Origin: an uncultured Bacillaceae bacterium
Lineage (GTDB): Bacteria; Bacillota; Bacilli; Bacillales; Amphibacillaceae
Assembly (NCBI GenBank): GCA_945639745.1
Contig: CALZEK010000088.1
Coordinates: 1 to 6,131 of the forward strand
Reading direction: 5' to 3'
DNA: 6,131 nt
Made by a program: the position numbers and the translations under genes. The notes beneath the pieces were generated by a model. It was not told where the DNA came from. It saw only the letters and a list, made by a program, of their open reading frames with translations, and did no database searches. Below, piece by piece: positions 5,650-6,131 of this stretch. Every line of letters starts with the position of its first letter. Position 1 is the stretch's first letter.

Positions 5650-5654
5650 GGAGG
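5650..5654 (+). promoter_or_regulatory. Ribosome binding site GGAGG that fixes the start at 5663
   Basis: GGAGG lies eight bases before the ATG at 5663. An in-frame ATG at 5648-5650 overlaps this motif and has no Shine-Dalgarno sequence of its own, so the five extra residues it would add (MEVFL) are most likely untranslated leader. Confidence 0.85.
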
Positions 5655-5662
5655 TTTTTTTG

Positions 5663-6016
5663 ATGGATCATAGAATTGTTAATGAGTTTGAACAACTGAC
5701 AAGTGAAGAAAGAACAATGGGGATGTTGATTTATTTATTAAGTTTTTTTACAACTATTATCGGTCCCTTGATTATTTGGTTACTGAAAAAAGACGAGTCT
5801 GAATTTATTAATTATCACGGAAAAGAATATTTTAATTTTTTCATTTCATATACAATTTATGGACTTATTAGTGGTTTTTTAGCTGTTATATTAATTGGTT
5901 TAGTGATGATTCCGATACTTGGTTTAATGTATTTAATCTTCACTTTAATAGCACTTTTTAAAGCATATCAGGGTGAATACTACCGAATACCTTTAATATT
6001 TAGAGTGATTAAATAA
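5663..6016 (+). CDS. DUF4870 (Tic20-like) small membrane protein
   Basis: A membrane protein of 117 residues. A polar N-terminus (MDHRIVNEFEQLTSEER) is followed by a hydrophobic segment at about 20-41, the polar linker KKDESEFINYHGKEYFNF (42-59), and two more hydrophobic segments at about 60-80 and 82-99. It ends AYQGEYYRIPLIFRVIK (101-117). The pattern of Pro-Leu-Ile-Ile-Trp-Leu before a charged stretch, His-Gly-Lys-Glu before Asn-Phe, and a closing Gly-x-Tyr-Tyr-Arg-x-Pro motif is typical of the DUF4870 family, which resembles the Tic20 membrane fold. No function is established for these bacterial proteins. It is a single gene, divergent from ung, with only a weak hairpin after it. No enzymatic motif was seen. 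Confidence 0.85.
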   Translation: MDHRIVNEFEQLTSEERTMGMLIYLLSFFTTIIGPLIIWLLKKDESEFINYHGKEYFNFFISYTIYGLISGFLAVILIGLVMIPILGLMYLIFTLIALFKAYQGEYYRIPLIFRVIK

Positions 6017-6020
6017 AAGC

Positions 6021-6040
6021 ATAGAAGAATTCTATTTTAT
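6021..6040 (+). terminator. Weak hairpin after the DUF4870 gene
   Basis: ATAGAA (6021-6026) and TTCTAT (6030-6035) pair over 6 bp around a GAA loop and are followed by TTTATC. The stem is short and A-T rich, so termination may be partial and some read-through into the next gene is possible. Confidence 0.35.
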
Positions 6041-6070
6041 CTATTATTATATAAATATATTTTAGCATAG

Positions 6071-6090
6071 GTCATAAACTGTCACAAACT
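6071..6090. repeat. Two tandem 10-bp repeats (GTCATAAACT, GTCACAAACT) upstream of the next gene
   Basis: Two adjacent 10-bp units differ at one base, giving one copy per helical turn on the same DNA face. They lie 24 bases before the ATG at 6114. The second contains GTCACAAA, identical to 4552-4559. Direct repeats in helical phase are typical of response-regulator sites, but which protein might bind is unknown. Confidence 0.4.
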
Positions 6091-6113
6091 TTGTATTAAA
6101 GGAGAAAATAATA

Positions 6114-6131
6114 ATGAATCGTGAGTATAAA
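6114..6131 (+). CDS. Start of an unidentified gene, cut by the window end
   Basis: AAAGGAG (6098-6104) lies nine bases before an ATG at 6114-6116, and the frame stays open to the edge, encoding MNREYK. Only six codons are visible, so no product can be named. The upstream stretch 6017-6113 holds a weak hairpin, a very AT-rich block and the tandem 10-bp repeats. No clear -35/-10 pair was found. Confidence 0.6.

Noticed and set aside
5648..5650. ATG as the start of the DUF4870 protein
   Set aside because: It overlaps the GGAGG that serves the ATG at 5663, and no Shine-Dalgarno sequence precedes it.
1..6131. A defence system, mobile element, CRISPR array or novel multi-gene system
   Set aside because: No transposase, integrase, nuclease or toxin-antitoxin pair, spaced repeats or terminal inverted repeats were seen. 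The genes are housekeeping families with uniform AT-rich composition and their own terminators.

Overview
The window is AT-rich chromosomal DNA from a low-GC Gram-positive bacterium (Firmicutes, order Bacillales). The evidence is strong AAGGAGG-type ribosome binding sites, a T-box leader, U-tract terminators and the protein families present. The CtaM-like DUF420 protein and the Na+/dicarboxylate symporter would fit the Staphylococcaceae or relatives, but the genus cannot be fixed from sequence reading alone. All genes look intact except the two cut by the window edges. No mobile element, CRISPR array, rRNA or tRNA gene was seen.

Layout. Positions 1-509 hold the C-terminal half of a DASS-family (SLC13-like) sodium/dicarboxylate symporter. 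Positions 510-853 contain no protein gene. They hold a near-consensus sigma-A promoter (542-570) and a T-box riboswitch with a CCU (proline) specifier codon, ending in an intrinsic terminator at 783-820. This leader controls a tightly packed operon: proB (glutamate 5-kinase, 854-1957), proA (glutamyl-5-phosphate reductase, 1970-3217) and a fumarylacetoacetate-hydrolase-family gene (3232-3855). A perfect 15-bp bidirectional terminator closes the operon at 3854-3887. On the other strand, the DUF420/CtaM-like membrane gene (3892-4443) converges on the same terminator. A 227-bp divergent intergenic region follows (4444-4670). Next come an 83-residue membrane protein of unknown function (4671-4922), ung on the minus strand (4935-5606), a divergent DUF4870 membrane protein (5663-6016), and the first codons of a further gene (6114 to the window end).

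How it works together. ProB and ProA convert glutamate to glutamate-5-semialdehyde, the precursor of proline; proC is not in the window. Uncharged tRNA-Pro should bind the leader through its anticodon and its 3' NCCA end, stabilise the antiterminator and switch the operon on. The FAH-family gene lies 14 bp after proA with no promoter or terminator visible between them, so it should follow the same proline-starvation control although its chemistry is not part of proline synthesis. The rest is a set of short, independent housekeeping units: oxidase assembly, uracil repair and small membrane proteins.

Nothing here amounts to a wholly new system. The points most worth a second look are the tRNA-Pro control of a FAH-family enzyme, the ung terminator built into the 3' end of a convergent reading frame, and GTCACAAA motifs shared by two intergenic regions.
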